From: Stichopus chloronotus
Lineage: Eukaryota > Echinodermata > Holothuroidea > Aspidochirotida > Stichopodidae
Length of the DNA: 64,000 bases
Reading direction: 5' to 3'
Assembly (NCBI GenBank): GCA_021234535.1
Contig: CM037832.1
Location: forward strand, 9,369,575-9,433,574
In this document: positions 1 to 13,606 of the stretch, one piece after another
Layout of the letters: every line of letters begins with the position of its first letter
Numbering within the stretch: position 1 is the stretch's first letter
Program-made: the position numbers and the translations under genes
The notes under the pieces: model-generated
The model's database searches: none
Seen by the model: only the letters and a program-made list of their open reading frames with translations
What the model was told of the DNA's origin: nothing

Positions 1-3000
1 CAAGGCTACAGTATGTTACTTTTTACAATTTTAGTGCTCAACTGCTAATGCTATGTAACTTAATCATGTGTGTAGGCCGACGTGATCATGCTTACTGTAC
101 TGTAGCAAGGCTGTACTGCATCTTCAACCAGGCTAAAATTAATCAGATTTGTGGAGACAGAGGCGCTGGAAGAGCATGAGCCTCGTAAAAAGTACGAGAT
201 TGCACACAAATTATACCAGCACTAGGCTAGGCCTAGTACAAGTAGTGGTACTAGTAGTAGTAGTAGGCCTTGGCTATATCATATACTATAGCCTTAGGCC
301 CTGTCTAGTTTCTACTTGAAGTTATTGAATATATTATTGATTATAGGCCTAGGCTAGATATTTTGGAATTTTGAAGATCAGAAAGTCTGAAGACTTATCA
401 AGGATCCTATACCATGTTGATTGGGTGGGGTTACACTAACCTACAGATACCGTACATTAGTCACTACAGAATTATCATTAGGCCAAGGCAAGGGAAAGAA
501 AATCATAAGGCTAAGTTAAGCCAGGTAAAGTTGCGTCCATTACCTACATACTTCAGAGTCAAAGACTGCTGCACAAAAGTTTTCTTTTGTCTCAAATATT
601 TTAAAATCAAGCAGGATATTCCAACACAGTTGGGAGGGGGAATACGCAAAATTTGCGAAGTGCTCAACATTGACAAAGAATGTGTAATTCAATGATATTA
701 CTTTTTGTGTGACGTATTATCTCAAGTCATAATTTCTCATGATCGAGAAATTGCAGATAGAAGATCCCTGTTCAAAGGCTTGATGCATGCAGCGTAGAAC
801 ACACAGGAAGTGCTTTTCCCGGCGACTTGGGGGTTTGGAAAGCCCAAAATCTTTTGTACGCACTGCACCAACAGGTCAAAGTATTTAAAAACATCATCGA
901 TCCTATTTTTCAGAAAAGAAGGGGACTCTACATAAGCCAGAGATGGCTGTCTGCCCCAGTTCTCACGACCCCATTGACATTTGATGCTGGTGGGCTCCTA
1001 TAAACCGGTAAACCAATGGTGGCACTCCACTCAGAAAGTAGTGCCAGCACTCTGCCTCCCCCATATTGTTTTTCATTCCACCGACTTTTGTCATGGCTTA
1101 CGCTACTTTAAGGAAAAAAAAATTTAGGCCAGACGTTCCCTGCCCCTCCCCTCACTCTCATTATCAAATTGATGCCCATGCTAAACACTATACTGTTTAT
1201 ACCAAAGATTCTATACCTTGCTTTTGTACACACAAGGAATCTTACAAGAGTGCAACAGATTACAGAAACTTGCAATTGCTGATAAATGTTTGAAATGGAC
1301 ATTCATGGAAAAAGGAAAGTTGAAATGAGAAAAAGAAACCATGTGAAAAGTGGAAAATGGAATTTCCCATTTTGTGAAGTGGAAAATCAGGGGCCCTAAA
1401 ACTAGCTCTGAGTCAAAACACGACTATGAAATTTTCTGCTGTGGTATGTTTCCACTTGATTTTAAGTTCAACACAACATATGGTTATTTCCTGCCAGATT
1501 CAAATGAATGTGTGTACCTTTTGTGCTCCAAATTGTCAAACGCAATCATCGTACAGCAGAGAAAGTACTGTATATATATTAAATTGAGCTACACATTAAC
1601 ACCTGTGTTTTGTCGCCTGTACAAACCCTGACACCTCTTTGTAACTTTGGCATTGCATGGAATGCACCCTGGGTGTAATGTCCTACTTTCAGTCTTTTCC
1701 TGTTCATTTTTTTCTCCAGTTCACAATTAGGGTATATTGCATGAAAAGAAATCTGTGACTTTCATCCTCTTGGCCTAAATCTCTGACTCTGATGATTTGG
1801 CTAAACGTAGGCCTACAGTACTCTGTTTAAGAACGTGTTTAAGCCTATCATCACCAGGCCATGTGTTTCTTCAAGTTCTGCTAACTGTGGGTGTGTACAC
1901 TATAGCAAATGCCCAAAGGTGAAGGTCCTACTATACATGTAAAGGGGGTAAAGCACAGTCTCAGGTAGCTGCTGTAGGTACTGTAGGCTAGTCCTTGCCT
2001 ACGACTACTTGGCAGTCATTGTTCCAAAGTAGAATGTTTCCCAGAATTTTCTGTCAAACTCAAAATAATGTCAGCCTGGCAGTCCTCACAGAGTTGGTTT
2101 CCGCTGAACGACAGTGTACAGTAGTTGTTGTAGCATAAGTATTGTGTTGTCGAGTCCTACATTGCATTCCGGAAATCAAAACATTCCTAACAATGCTGCA
2201 TGAACATCATTCTCAGCCTCTGTGCTGTGTGCTTCCTTAATGTCTCATTCTCAAACCATTGCAGACCTAGATTTGTGCACTTTCCAAACAAATGGCACAA
2301 ACCAATAGCATCCTGAAATTGCATGGCTTCATCCATTTTTCTATTGTACTTACTGTATAGGATTTTTCAGATGCAAGGCATCCCAGGTGATATTAAAGGA
2401 ACAATACCCAAAATATCAAAAGAGATCATTTATGGGATTTATCTTTAAATACAGTACTTGTACAGTACAAGTGGCTGCAAACAGATACAGTATTTAGTCA
2501 GATTTGCTGATCTTTAGGCAGGTTTGTGCTAGAGCTGAATCCTTTTGAAAGCTAGACTAAATGACAGATTACAAAGACAGTGATGATAGTTCAATGTTGG
2601 TGGTCATCTGGAATGATGAATTAATATGGCTGGTAATTCAAAAAGCCCATTGCGCATTGTAACAAATTGATGTGCAGTTTCCCTGAATTTTTCTAAATTG
2701 ACCACTCTGATGTACAGTAATATATTGTGGTATAGCAGCACTGTAAGTTAATTCTAAGATGTTCCATGGATTGTAACATCACTACAGTGTACTGTGTAGT
2801 AAGATAAGTCACAATGATGCTTGATCTGTGATACAGTATGCAGCCTGTTGTTAGCAACGTAGTAATGACCTACAAAAAGACATACTTTACCTGTCTGAAA
2901 ATTCCACATTTACAGTTAGTGCACAGTGTTGAGCAAACAATGTTTGCTGCACACATTTGTATAAATGACATAAATAATGGATAAATTATATTAGACATCA

Positions 3001-3012
3001 AATTATCAATAC
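1..3012. other. Upstream region of OSGIN, no gene seen
   Basis: Contains TAGGCCTA-rich sequence (about 220-350), the dispersed repeat at 731-1175, and many tactgta/tacagta words. The OSGIN promoter and 5'UTR exon may lie here or in 3741-5307. Short open frames show no recognisable domains. Confidence 0.5.
731..1175. repeat. Dispersed repeat, copy 1
   Basis: Shares ordered words with 25031-25330: ctcatgat.gagaaatt, agatccct, aaaggct, gaacacac.ggaa, tctgcaccaa-like segments, the ccaccgacttttgt/ccaccagcttacg segment and atggcttacgc.acttt. Copy 1 carries an extra block around 890-1020. The class is unknown, and no terminal repeats were recognised. Short frames in it are not protein genes. Confidence 0.6.
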
Positions 3013-3733
3013 TTGCAATTTGCATGTTATTCAATCTACAGTGGTTACATCTTACCTATCTTGGAATACTGTCGCTTAGTTTGGGGGACAAGCAGTTCTA
3101 GCAATGATCTCAGAGACAACCCTTCACAGAAATCTGCTGCTACTGTAGAATCATTTCACGTGCAAACTTCGACAACACGTCAGAAAATCGTATAAAACTT
3201 TGAATTGGTCTTCGCTGGCACTACGATACATCTAAAACAAAACAGACTGATTATTGTGTAAAAGACATTAATGGTCTGGCCCTTCAGTTCGTTGCAGATA
3301 TGTTTTGATTTACACATGGTATTCTTCAGCATTCCCTCAGGTCCACCACAAGTAGTAATCTATTCCTAGAGGGTGGAAATACAAGCTATCACTTAAGAAA
3401 GTTCTCCTACATTGCTGTGAAAGACTGGAATAATCTGTCAAATGTACAAATGCACACTCATTATCCACTATTAAAAGTCTCTTATGCAAATTGGTGTTAT
3501 GCTATTTTTATCATTTGCACAGTATGTAATCTTGCTTTGTAGGTTTTCTGTTTTACCTTAAGCTATAATTTTCTCTGCACCGCTTGTCTGTATTTTATGT
3601 GTTTCATGTTTTATGTTGGTTGTTGTTGTGTTATTTAATTTTGTTTGATGTTTTTATGTTTGCAAGGGCCTTCGGTGAGATTAACATTAATGTTAACCAA
3701 GTTTACCCTTTGATGTCGAAGTAAATAAAAAAT
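3013..3733 (+). mobile_element. LINE (jockey/CR1-type) 3'-end remnant
   Basis: The reading frame at 3036-3110 gives YSGYILPILEYCRLVWG, the hallmark C-terminal reverse-transcriptase block of non-LTR elements (usually YxxLIxPYLEYCxxVWG). Further fragments in shifted frames include LNWSSLALRY, LRKFSYIAVKDWNNLS and a terminal KS-rich segment. The 3' end carries a gagattaacattaatgttaacc palindrome-like tail followed by aaataaaaaataa. Several stops and frameshifts make it dead. The upstream part is absent, typical 5' truncation. Confidence 0.75.
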
Positions 3734-5307
3734 AAGTGACACAGCAATCAAACATTTTCATAAAACTTGAATAAATAGGCAGTCATACTCATACATAATT
3801 CTGTAGCAAGGTTTATTTGGACACTTCTTTTGCATGAAGATTGTAAGAAACACTGATTTTTGCTTCTTTTGCTATTTTGCTCAATGTTATACTTGAAGGG
3901 AAATTAGGGAATGTGGACAGGCGTCAGACCTCATATTTGTTAAGTGTAATGTCAATGCTCATTTTACTCCTAATGCTCCATATTACTGTGAGTAGCTTAC
4001 AGTAGGTAGGTAACGTCATTGAAACCACAGTGCATTTCTTGCATTCTGTTTTTATATTACTACTGTAGCTGGTACAGTCATGTTTGTACTTTGCAATGAC
4101 ACCATGTTTAACTCACAATCGAATGGACTGGATTCCATTGAAAATGTGAATGAAATGTTATACTTGTGTAAAGCTCTTACTGTTCTCTCCTTTCTATAAC
4201 ATTTAACATTGGACAAATTTATGAAAAGTACTCAGCAATGTGACATTGTTTATTATATACATGTGGTAACAGTTGGAGCCAGTCTTAAGTGGACTGGTGG
4301 TCACAGAACTGCAGTATTATGTAATTTACTACTGTATGTTCATATAACTGTTTCACTGTATTCTCAGCTTTTTTAGTATGTAACTTGCCACTTAGTACCG
4401 TAAATGTGTACCATGTTTTGTTACTCAAAGTATGTTGTTTGCTATGAAAACAATTTCCTATTCATGAGTGGATGACAGAGCAAAAATTTCTTCAATATCC
4501 TCTCAATATGGTAATGTATGTATGTACAGTACTAGTTTTACTTTCTTGTTTTCCTTTGAGTAGACACTTCATCTCATGGTACCTGGGCTTTTGGGTGCAT
4601 TGTTAGGATGTCTGCAGTTTGTTTAGTTTGTTAAGAACTTTGTGTTACAAATTGCATTTCTGTCCTGGGATTGTTTACATTAAGTCCACGTGGTTGACGT
4701 ATATGGTTTGTTCCTGAAGGACAAGTTTGGTTCTGTTTAAATTTGTCATGCAGCAGACAAACTGCATTTGAATATTCAATGGAAAGTCTCCAGCCTATCA
4801 GAACCGTTTTGTTGTGTCACGCCTATCAGATCTTAGATACACAGCCTACAATCAATTCCACCACTTGCCCTTTGATCAAATTATTATATTTGGTGATAAC
4901 ATATCATCGCAGGCCAGGAATAGCCACGGTAGATTTCATTGGCCATCCATTTGTTTAAACAGTATACTTTCTGGGTCTGTGAGCACATCGTTGAATGCCA
5001 CAGGCAAGTGTTTTTATACAAATACAAACATGTGCAGTGTACAGTACACCCCACACTGTACATTTAAACACTCGGTATGTTTTTATCTGTGTCTTGTCAA
5101 CATGTAACTCTGGAGCATGGACATGCTTGATGGCATGTTCTGCATCTTGTGTCTAAGTTTTGACTAAAATTTAACTTGAACACAATAACTTTCTCATTAT
5201 TTTTAGGACTGTTGATTGCAAACAGCATCACAGAGTTTTTGTTTGTTTGTTTTTTTTTTTCACCCAAAGAAAAAAGTATTACACTGAATTTTGCAATCTC
5301 TTTGCAG
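3734..5307. other. Region upstream of OSGIN exon 1, nothing definite
   Basis: AT-rich, with a T-run and good splice acceptor at its end (5301-5307). The frames at 4743-5107 overlap in different phases and have no domain; treated as noise. Confidence 0.5.
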
Positions 5308-5385
5308 TCCACAACATAGTCTGTCAAGAGTCACCCTGACCGATCTTTGCCGGGCAACCTGGAGCCACTAGTTTCTTTTATCAGG

Positions 5386-5403
5386 ATGAAGCGGAGGAAA
5401 TGA
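5386..5403 (+). promoter_or_regulatory. Five-codon uORF overlapping the OSGIN start (ATGA)
   Basis: An ATG at 5386 opens a five-codon frame (MKRRK) whose TGA at 5401-5403 overlaps the OSGIN ATG at 5400-5402 in the sequence ATGA. If the 5' leader includes this ATG, ribosomes would terminate exactly on the main start, an arrangement compatible with termination-reinitiation control. The sequence shows the arrangement; the regulatory role is inferred. Confidence 0.5.
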
Positions 5404-5490
5404 ACGAAGCCCCGATGTCTTGCTCTAATAATAATAATTCGGAGAGAGCGGTGGATTGTCAGAGATGTCTCAGTCCGGTCATTGTCATAG
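5400..5490 (+). CDS. OSGIN: OSGIN coding exon 1
   Basis: Encodes residues 1-30 plus the first base of Gly31 and ends at a gtaaat donor. It carries a short Asn run (residues 10-13) from an AAT repeat and the beta strand VIVI that opens the FAD-binding fold. A good polypyrimidine/tttgcag acceptor at 5301-5307 suggests this exon starts at 5308 and is preceded by a separate 5'UTR exon. Confidence 0.88.
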
Positions 5491-8400
5491 GTAAATATCT
5501 TGATCTCTGGAACTGTTCAGAATTGATGGTGATTGTGGGTATTAAACTAGTGAAGTAGATGAAACGGCACAAGCAGGATTGCATTGGTATTGTAACGGGG
5601 GTAAATGTTCATGTGTCCTGGAAAATTGACCCTTAGAAATACGAAAATCCATAAAATTGTGAAACAGAAGGGGGAAAAGAAAACACACTTTGCTCTTGCA
5701 GATGCTGTTCAGCTGTTGCCTTTTGTTTTGTATTTTATAATCATGTTTTTACATTGACTGCTATGTATTAGAGATTACTTACAGCACACTATGTTAAGAT
5801 TGTCTACCCAGACCTATGATACTGAAATCTGCTCCCTTCTCCATTCTGTCCTCCCTTCCAAGCAGTTGCTGACATAAGTACTCTACTGTAGAGTGACTTT
5901 TCAACACGTGCAGTCACCTGCAATAGTAGTGTATTTCGTGTACAGTATACTAGTTGCACAGTGCTGTGCATTTATGCACATGCTAAAATATGATTATTGA
6001 CCAGTAACTTCTAAGATGCTGTCCCAGTGTGGACATGCAGCATGCGGATATTGCTTCAGCCATTCACCTAGACTGAAGCACAAAGTGTACCCTTGGTGAA
6101 AGTGGGTTGATGTGCCATAGGGGCATTTATGATCATGATTTCTAAAAATACATTATCTATTAGACCTGTATTGTAGAAATTGCATTTTTGGGAATGAAAC
6201 GAATTAATCTGAGTCTGTCTATAGTATGAACATGCAAAATGTGGTTGTCTTTACTTGCTATTCATAAACTTATTTTCTTCATTGTTGAACCAGTAATGTT
6301 TTCAAACTGTGGCTTTTTACATGGCAAATTCATTACCAAAATTTCATCAAACTTTTTTTTTGCTTAGATATTCTGTATAGAATGTTAGTCTGATTTAAGG
6401 ACTGATTTTGTTGTGCAGTACGAAGGAAACATGTAACAAAATGTGGTTGATTTGTTGAGATTGTATCCACAGAACTCTAGGCATCCTATGTATACCATGC
6501 CAAAATTACAGTACTGGACTACCAACCCTCATCATTACATGCCATATAGAAAAACCAATTGTCACAATTAACCTACATAACTACAGTATATGGGTTACTG
6601 TACCATGAGCACAATGTACAGTATTGCATTGTTCACAGTGTAAATTCATTCCAAAATTTAATAACTGTACAGTATATGCTTCAGCACTTACTGAGTTGGT
6701 TGTCTGAAAGACAGTGTTATCTTATAACATAAATCTGTGGCACTTTATGAAATTTTAAGTGTATGTATTGGATGCCAGGACCACTACTTTTAAAATGTCT
6801 CATCTGCACTCTAAGTGTGGTTGAAAGGATTGTTTTCTTTTGCAGTTAGAGTTGGCAGACCTCTTGTGATGTTCCCATGATTTTGTCAAATTTATGCATT
6901 AGTAGGAAGCACCTTCTCTTCAGATAATTTACCCAACCATGACAAACTACTAATTGTGTTCGATCTCCTATAGTATGGGTGACTGAGGAGAAATAAAAGT
7001 CAAAAACAACAAACTCGTAGATATCAATCTCAATTAAAGTAAATTGTATCTCTGAAGCAAATCGCTGTAGCAGTTTGGTACTGTGTATATTTGACATGCT
7101 TAAATTCTTTCTCTCACTATTGGTCAGGTGCCTGAGCAGTTACAGCCACACTCTACTTGAAGCAATTGAAGTATTGATGTCAACTTTAAAATACATGTCT
7201 TTTTATTCTTGTGTATTTCTTTAATACAGGAAATGGACCCTCAGCCATGTGTCTGTCCTTCTTACTTTCTGGACACTGGCCATACTACAATGGTCTCGAA
7301 CACCCCAATCAATACTTACAGGAAAGACTCAACAGTAACATTGACAAGTCCTTGATAGAACAGGTAAACCAACCATAACATAAGCTTTGGTACCTTTATT
7401 TTATGTTTTTTTTTAGCAGTTTTAGAAAAAAGGAAACAATTTCATTGTAAATGCTGTAAAAGACTCAATGTTTGTTAAATAGTTATTGCTAGAAACACAG
7501 GCAATGACAGTTCTTCGAAAAAAAATCCAACTTGTGCAATAATTGTTAAAGATTTAATGTTTTTTTGTGGAGCTGTTGCAGTCATGAGGGCGGCAGTGTG
7601 TGCTGCTAATTTGTGGAGGACAAAGACTTCTTTTTTTTTTTTTCTGTGCAGTTTAGTGTTGTCTGTGTTGCCGCCAAATGAGTTGGTCACTTGACTTTGT
7701 AATCATCAAATTTTGTGTACCTGTAATCATGTGGTTTCGATGTTGGTTGGTTGTTCCTACCTAGAGTTGGGCATCTGTGGTTTCACCTTTGTTGCTTCAC
7801 TATCTATGAATGAAACAGCGATAGAATGCTTCAAGTAGTAAATGTCTGATTTTATGGAGCTTTATAGCCAGTGATCCTTTTCCGCGTAAGTTTCCAACTG
7901 TACACATGTGAGCTGCATATATATACTGTACCACAGTAGTACCATAGTGCCAGTCAGAACTGTGCATATTGTAGACCTTTGGCATCCATTTATCATGAAG
8001 CCCATTTACAATAAGATTAAGTGATTTCAAGTCGTTTATCTCATTATCAGATTCATGTCAGTTTAATCCAATTCTTAGAGGAAGGAATAAATTATTTGAT
8101 GTGTCACTCTTTGACTGTGTATAAATCATTTAAATCACCTGCAAAAGCATTATTATCTCTCTCTGTTAATTAATAAATGTTATTTTGTGCTCTTCACAAT
8201 GCTGCTCTTTGCAACTCATAACTAAAATCACAGAGTGATTTTGGCAGTGAAGGTGGCTCAGAGCTACACATCCTATTTAATACTACACAGGTCATGGTAA
8301 ATTGTGTTTTGTATTTCCTTAGTGTATGACTGATTAAGTATGGAGACACAGTCATTAAAGTGGCTGGACTGCATAGTCTATCAAACATATACCAGTTACA

Positions 8401-11400
8401 GTATCTATCTACAGTGGGCATATTAAGATTACTTTCTCAGAGTCAGTACCAGCACTTACTATAGTTTGATATCTCTCACTAAACTCTGTCAAGGCAAGGT
8501 GAAAGCCTGTTGAAGTTTATTTAGTTGCATTTATTTAGTTGCAAATGCTGTAACATTTACTGAATTACAGACAAAAATTACTCAAGAACTTATGATCAAT
8601 GCACGGGGGTTGTTAAGTTAATTTATTGTATGTAAAACTTGTGGTTTTGCACTGTGTAGTGGACTAACATTTTAGATTCAGCTCCATATGGTTGCATAGC
8701 TGGATCTGATCTCATACAGGAGCTTGCACATTAAACTCTGCATACACTGTAGGAGAAATTTTTAGAAAATAGATTCATCTCAAAAGGGGTCTCCCTGGTT
8801 TGACAATGTACCATATTTTGCTATCAAAGATATTGCACATTGTACAATGTGGTGTTTGCAACCTAAATTCTTTTGTCTAGATTTAAAATCTTTGTTTGAA
8901 AGTTGTTTTGTTTTTTTTTTCAGGAAAAAAAAAAGGTTCAGATCTATTGAGTGATGTCTTAAAATAAGCTAGACAAGAGTTAGTAATAAATCATTCAATT
9001 CAGGCACTGTACATTGCACAAGCAAATTTACATTTTGTGACAAAGAGAAAGGTAATTTTAAAGATGACAACAGATTTTTGCCTTGACAAAAATTGCAATA
9101 TTGCTGTGTGTCACAGTTGTGATTGTGTTTGTTCGTCTCATGTTCATCTGTGGGTGTGTATGTTTCTCTGTTTCTGGTGTCGACTGTGCAGTAGCTTGCA
9201 GACAGATTGTCTCAAGGAGGGAAGCTTGGAAATTCATCATACTTTATACCGCATGTGTGCGTGCCTCATGCCACACAAAATACAAGCAAGCCTTTGTTTT
9301 TGGTGGTGGCTGTTGTTCAACTATCTGTAGCATACCTTTGAGTCTCATGAATGCCATGCTACACCAAGCTTGTACAATCATGTTAAAAGGCATGTGAGAC
9401 ATTTTAAACTTGGGTTTCACTTTTCAGCAACCGTGACAGGTTGGGGTGATGTTTTGTTTTGATAAGAAGTGGTTTTATGTTAACTAATGTCATGCTGCTG
9501 GCACTACATTGCTGCCAATCTTTGTCTGTGGTGCTTGTCAAATATTGTCCGTCATATCTGAATGTGCACAGTTTTACTGCTGTATTAGATAAATTACATT
9601 TAAATTGTGAGTGGCTGAAATGATTGTAGTATATTTGTATTCCCATTTTACAAAAATTATGAAATAATTATTGCCTTAATAAGCTCCAAAAGTGAAGTGC
9701 ACGGCAGCAATTATTGTTGTCAGTGAGTTATTTATCTCATGGGCATCTCAGCATTTCTCAGGGTCGAACACATTTTGTTGTCAGTTACTTTGAGCCCTGT
9801 GTACAGTATATCTCACTACAGTGTATACTGCTCATCATGATCAGGATACAGAGTGTATGGTTAGGCCACATCATTGAACCTGTCAGGATTATATTTTGCA
9901 CTCACCTGATATAAATGCACTCTTCTCATATTAAAAGTTTAATTTCAGCAACTCTGTCAAAACGTCTAATTAGGAAGAAGTTGATGCTGGGACAAGTTTT
10001 CTTCAAACTGTTGAAAGATATACTGTGCAAGATGTAACTATGGTTTTATTCACACTTAAAATTTGTCAGTTTGCTTTTCTTGAAAAATCAAAAGTTTGAA
10101 ATGACTTATTTGTTGAAACAAGGAGATTTAATTAGACATCATTGTCACTCAATGTTAGCAATTTTCAGACGATTGTTATTGATGTACAAGTATTCTTCTT
10201 CAAGTGAGATTCTTGTAAAAATTACAGCCTTATCATTCTGCATACACTGTGCAGTGAATATGCTTCATTATTCTGTTATTCTCCTAACACTTTATTCTTC
10301 TCCATTTTCTCTGCTGATGGTAGGACCTAGAATATCTGTCTGCAGGTCTAGAGGGACGATCAAGGCACCCCGTGGCTCTTCTCTTTGATACATTACAGCA
10401 CCCTAATGCAGATCAGGGGGACAGAATGCCGACCAGAATGGATTTCGCGAACGACAGAGGCAGCAGAGTGGTCCCCCACGTTGTACTTGGTAGTGGCCCC
10501 CCTGGTGGAGCTTGGTGGGTGAGTTTAAATTTACATTTTAGTGACCAACAGCAGCAGTCAGAGACAATTTCGAGGGTCTCCCAAAGCCATCAGAATTACT
10601 GTATCTATGAATTGATTTTGTCTGTCACTTTCCTGTCTCCACAAAACCATTGCACTTCCTCATTGTGCTTGTAATGATTAGTAATGATAGGTACAATTGC
10701 TGTATGGAGAATTGTTAGGTTGGTCACTCATAAATATCCAAACCAGGTGCCGTTTGGAATGTGGGGACTCAAAGTTAGTGGAATTATTTTGCGTGATACT
10801 TTAAGGAAATGTTTTAATGTGGTGCTCTAAATTTGTAGTTGAAATGGTCCCTATTTCTGCAATGGAGCATGTTGCTTTTAAAAATCAGCCTTGTTTCTGA
10901 ACAAAGTACACCCAGCTTTTGTGACTGAATTGTGATTCATCTTTATTAGGAGTATTCTAAAGAAAAACGTCCCATGTTAATAAAGATTCATCAATAACCT
11001 CTAAAGACAGACCATATTGTATACAGAATGTACTGTGTGTACTTGTAGGACTTCAAGAAATAAGTTATTTGGTACGATAGAAGCTGTGACCCAACTGAGA
11101 AAATTGTTTGCAGTATAATACCATGTTACTTGCAGGTATTTAAAGAAGAGTTAGGCATTGGGGAATGCTATTCCAAGAAGAACAGCCTCCACATATTCTT
11201 GTCAGTACCATGTTTTGAATATGTTAATCCTACTGTACAGTATTTACACTGTCATCTCAACTCTTACAAAGCTAGTTGATAACTTGTTATTTGTAGTGTT
11301 AAAGGAAACTAAAAGCTTATGAAACATACCGGAGAGATGTGTTTGTCATACTTATGTGACCTAACAAACTTAGGAGTATTATCTGAACTGAATGTGGATG

Positions 11401-13544
11401 AAATACCTGATGAAATATTTGAACACCTGACCTGTGTATTGATTTCTCGTTCAGAGAAAATTTGACGTCGTCAACCAAACTTTCTACTGTTGTTATTATG
11501 TCAGTATGTGTCCTGCGATATAATTTAAAAAAAAGTTAGATGTATGCAGCCTCTGCTACTGAACAGTATGTGTTAATGTGAAATACTGTTATTTCATTGG
11601 TTGTTTTGTGAGAGTGCATGTGTGCGTGACTTTCTTAAATGTTTGTCATACAGCACCATTCGGTTGATCTCATTGTCATGTTCATGGCATTGTGTGCTTT
11701 ACGCATCAGTCACTTTGAACTGCGAGTTGTCTGCGAAAGTGATAGGTTTCTTTGTTCTGGAACTAATAAGGTAGCTACACCGTCTGGTGACTCTGGTCTG
11801 TGAGAACTGAATAAAGTGTATCGTAAGCATTGTTAAGAATCCCTCCCACACACTTCATTGAAAAATGGACATAATGCATAGAATGTCATGTACAGAATTA
11901 CATCATACCCAAACTAGGTTTACAAACATGCAGTATTGCATTGATATGGGGATGGTATGTCTTTGAAATGTTTGGCACTGTATCGTTTAGAGTATTGTGC
12001 ATATTTTGTTGTTTTTGTGTTGAATGGAAGAAAATACTCTTTGATCCCTTAGCTTTTTTCAAATACCATTATTGTCTGTAGTCGGTAGGGGGTAGCACTA
12101 TGTTCTGATAATAATAGTCGTGGGGTATAGTTGTAGATTGAAGGGCACTACCATGGGGTGGGGTTGGGCACATGCACGTTTTGTCCCAAATATGCATACA
12201 TGACAAATGGCACAAAAATTTGTATGTGTTTTTTGTAGGGAAAGGACTTATTTTTGTCTGTATCTGTGACATAAATTTTACATAACTTTTTGTACTGTCT
12301 TTCTCCAAATCGGATATCAGCTTGCATACATTTAACAGATTTTTGGTAAAAAATGATCGTCAATGACAAATTCTGTCAGAAAGTGCCCCTAGTAGTGAGA
12401 ACAATCATTCATTTTCAAGTTTTTCCCCATGTTTTACATCCCCTACTGTAGATAATATTCATGATTGTGCGTTTTGTGCCTTTCCCTGGCCTGATTAAGG
12501 AATGGTGTTTGGTCAAATGTCGTCAATGTTTACCTGCAGAGCTCTGATCAGTTTAAAGAAAAAATTCCTCTCAGAAAAGCCCAAGGACCCCTTCCCCAGT
12601 GCACCCTTTGGCCATTCTTCACAGTACTGCACTTTGTTCAATACGTTCTGTACTGTCTGTAACTAGGATTTTGGCGGGTCGGAATCTGCGTATTATTGAC
12701 TTTAGTGTACGTGTGAGTGAAAGTGTTTTAAAAACCATGTATGTAAAAGATCTCAAAAAGATTCTGTATAAAACAGAATATCAGTGTCATACTGTACTGT
12801 TTAACAGCTTCACCTTCATTGTTTGAAAAGCGTGGTGTATTACTATTGATCAGTTTGTTTGGCACCCTGCTGAGCTTTGCAAAACCTAGTTTGCAAAAAT
12901 GTTTGCATCAGACTGTACATGTCTGTCTCATGTAATGCACCACAGAACACCTGTCTGCGATAAGGTTGCCATCGACAAGAGCTGTATGTGAGACTCAGTC
13001 CTGAAATTATATTCAAATTGCAAAACATGAAGTAGTATGATGGTTTAAAATATCATTAAACTTGTCTTGAGTGTCTTGATTACAACATAGATGAGCACAT
13101 TCATGATGATTATGACTTTATATGAAATGCATACTTTGTTCTGATACTCAGCTGACATTAGAGGATTGTTGAGATAAATGTACTGGTAATGAAATAAATG
13201 TACTGGTATTGCCTGGCAACAACCCCTTTTCAAGGTTTTTCCGGAGTACATAATATTTTTTTTAAGCATAATTGTGAGGTACTGTATATATATATATATA
13301 TATACAGTATATATAAAAAAAACAAAAAAAAGAGAGACATCGAGAGTGTCGTTGTTGACAAGGAGAGTATGGTAATATATTGTAGAAACGAAATTTCCGA
13401 CTCACCTGGAATCTTCTTCAGCGTATATTGACTAACAGTATTTACAGCAGTGTAGGACTGGAAATATGGTCCAAAAGAAACTAACAGAAAAGGACAAGCA
13501 TAACAATAACAAAATTACGCATTAACAATAGATTTAAGGTTACA

Positions 13545-13606
<62 letters not shown>

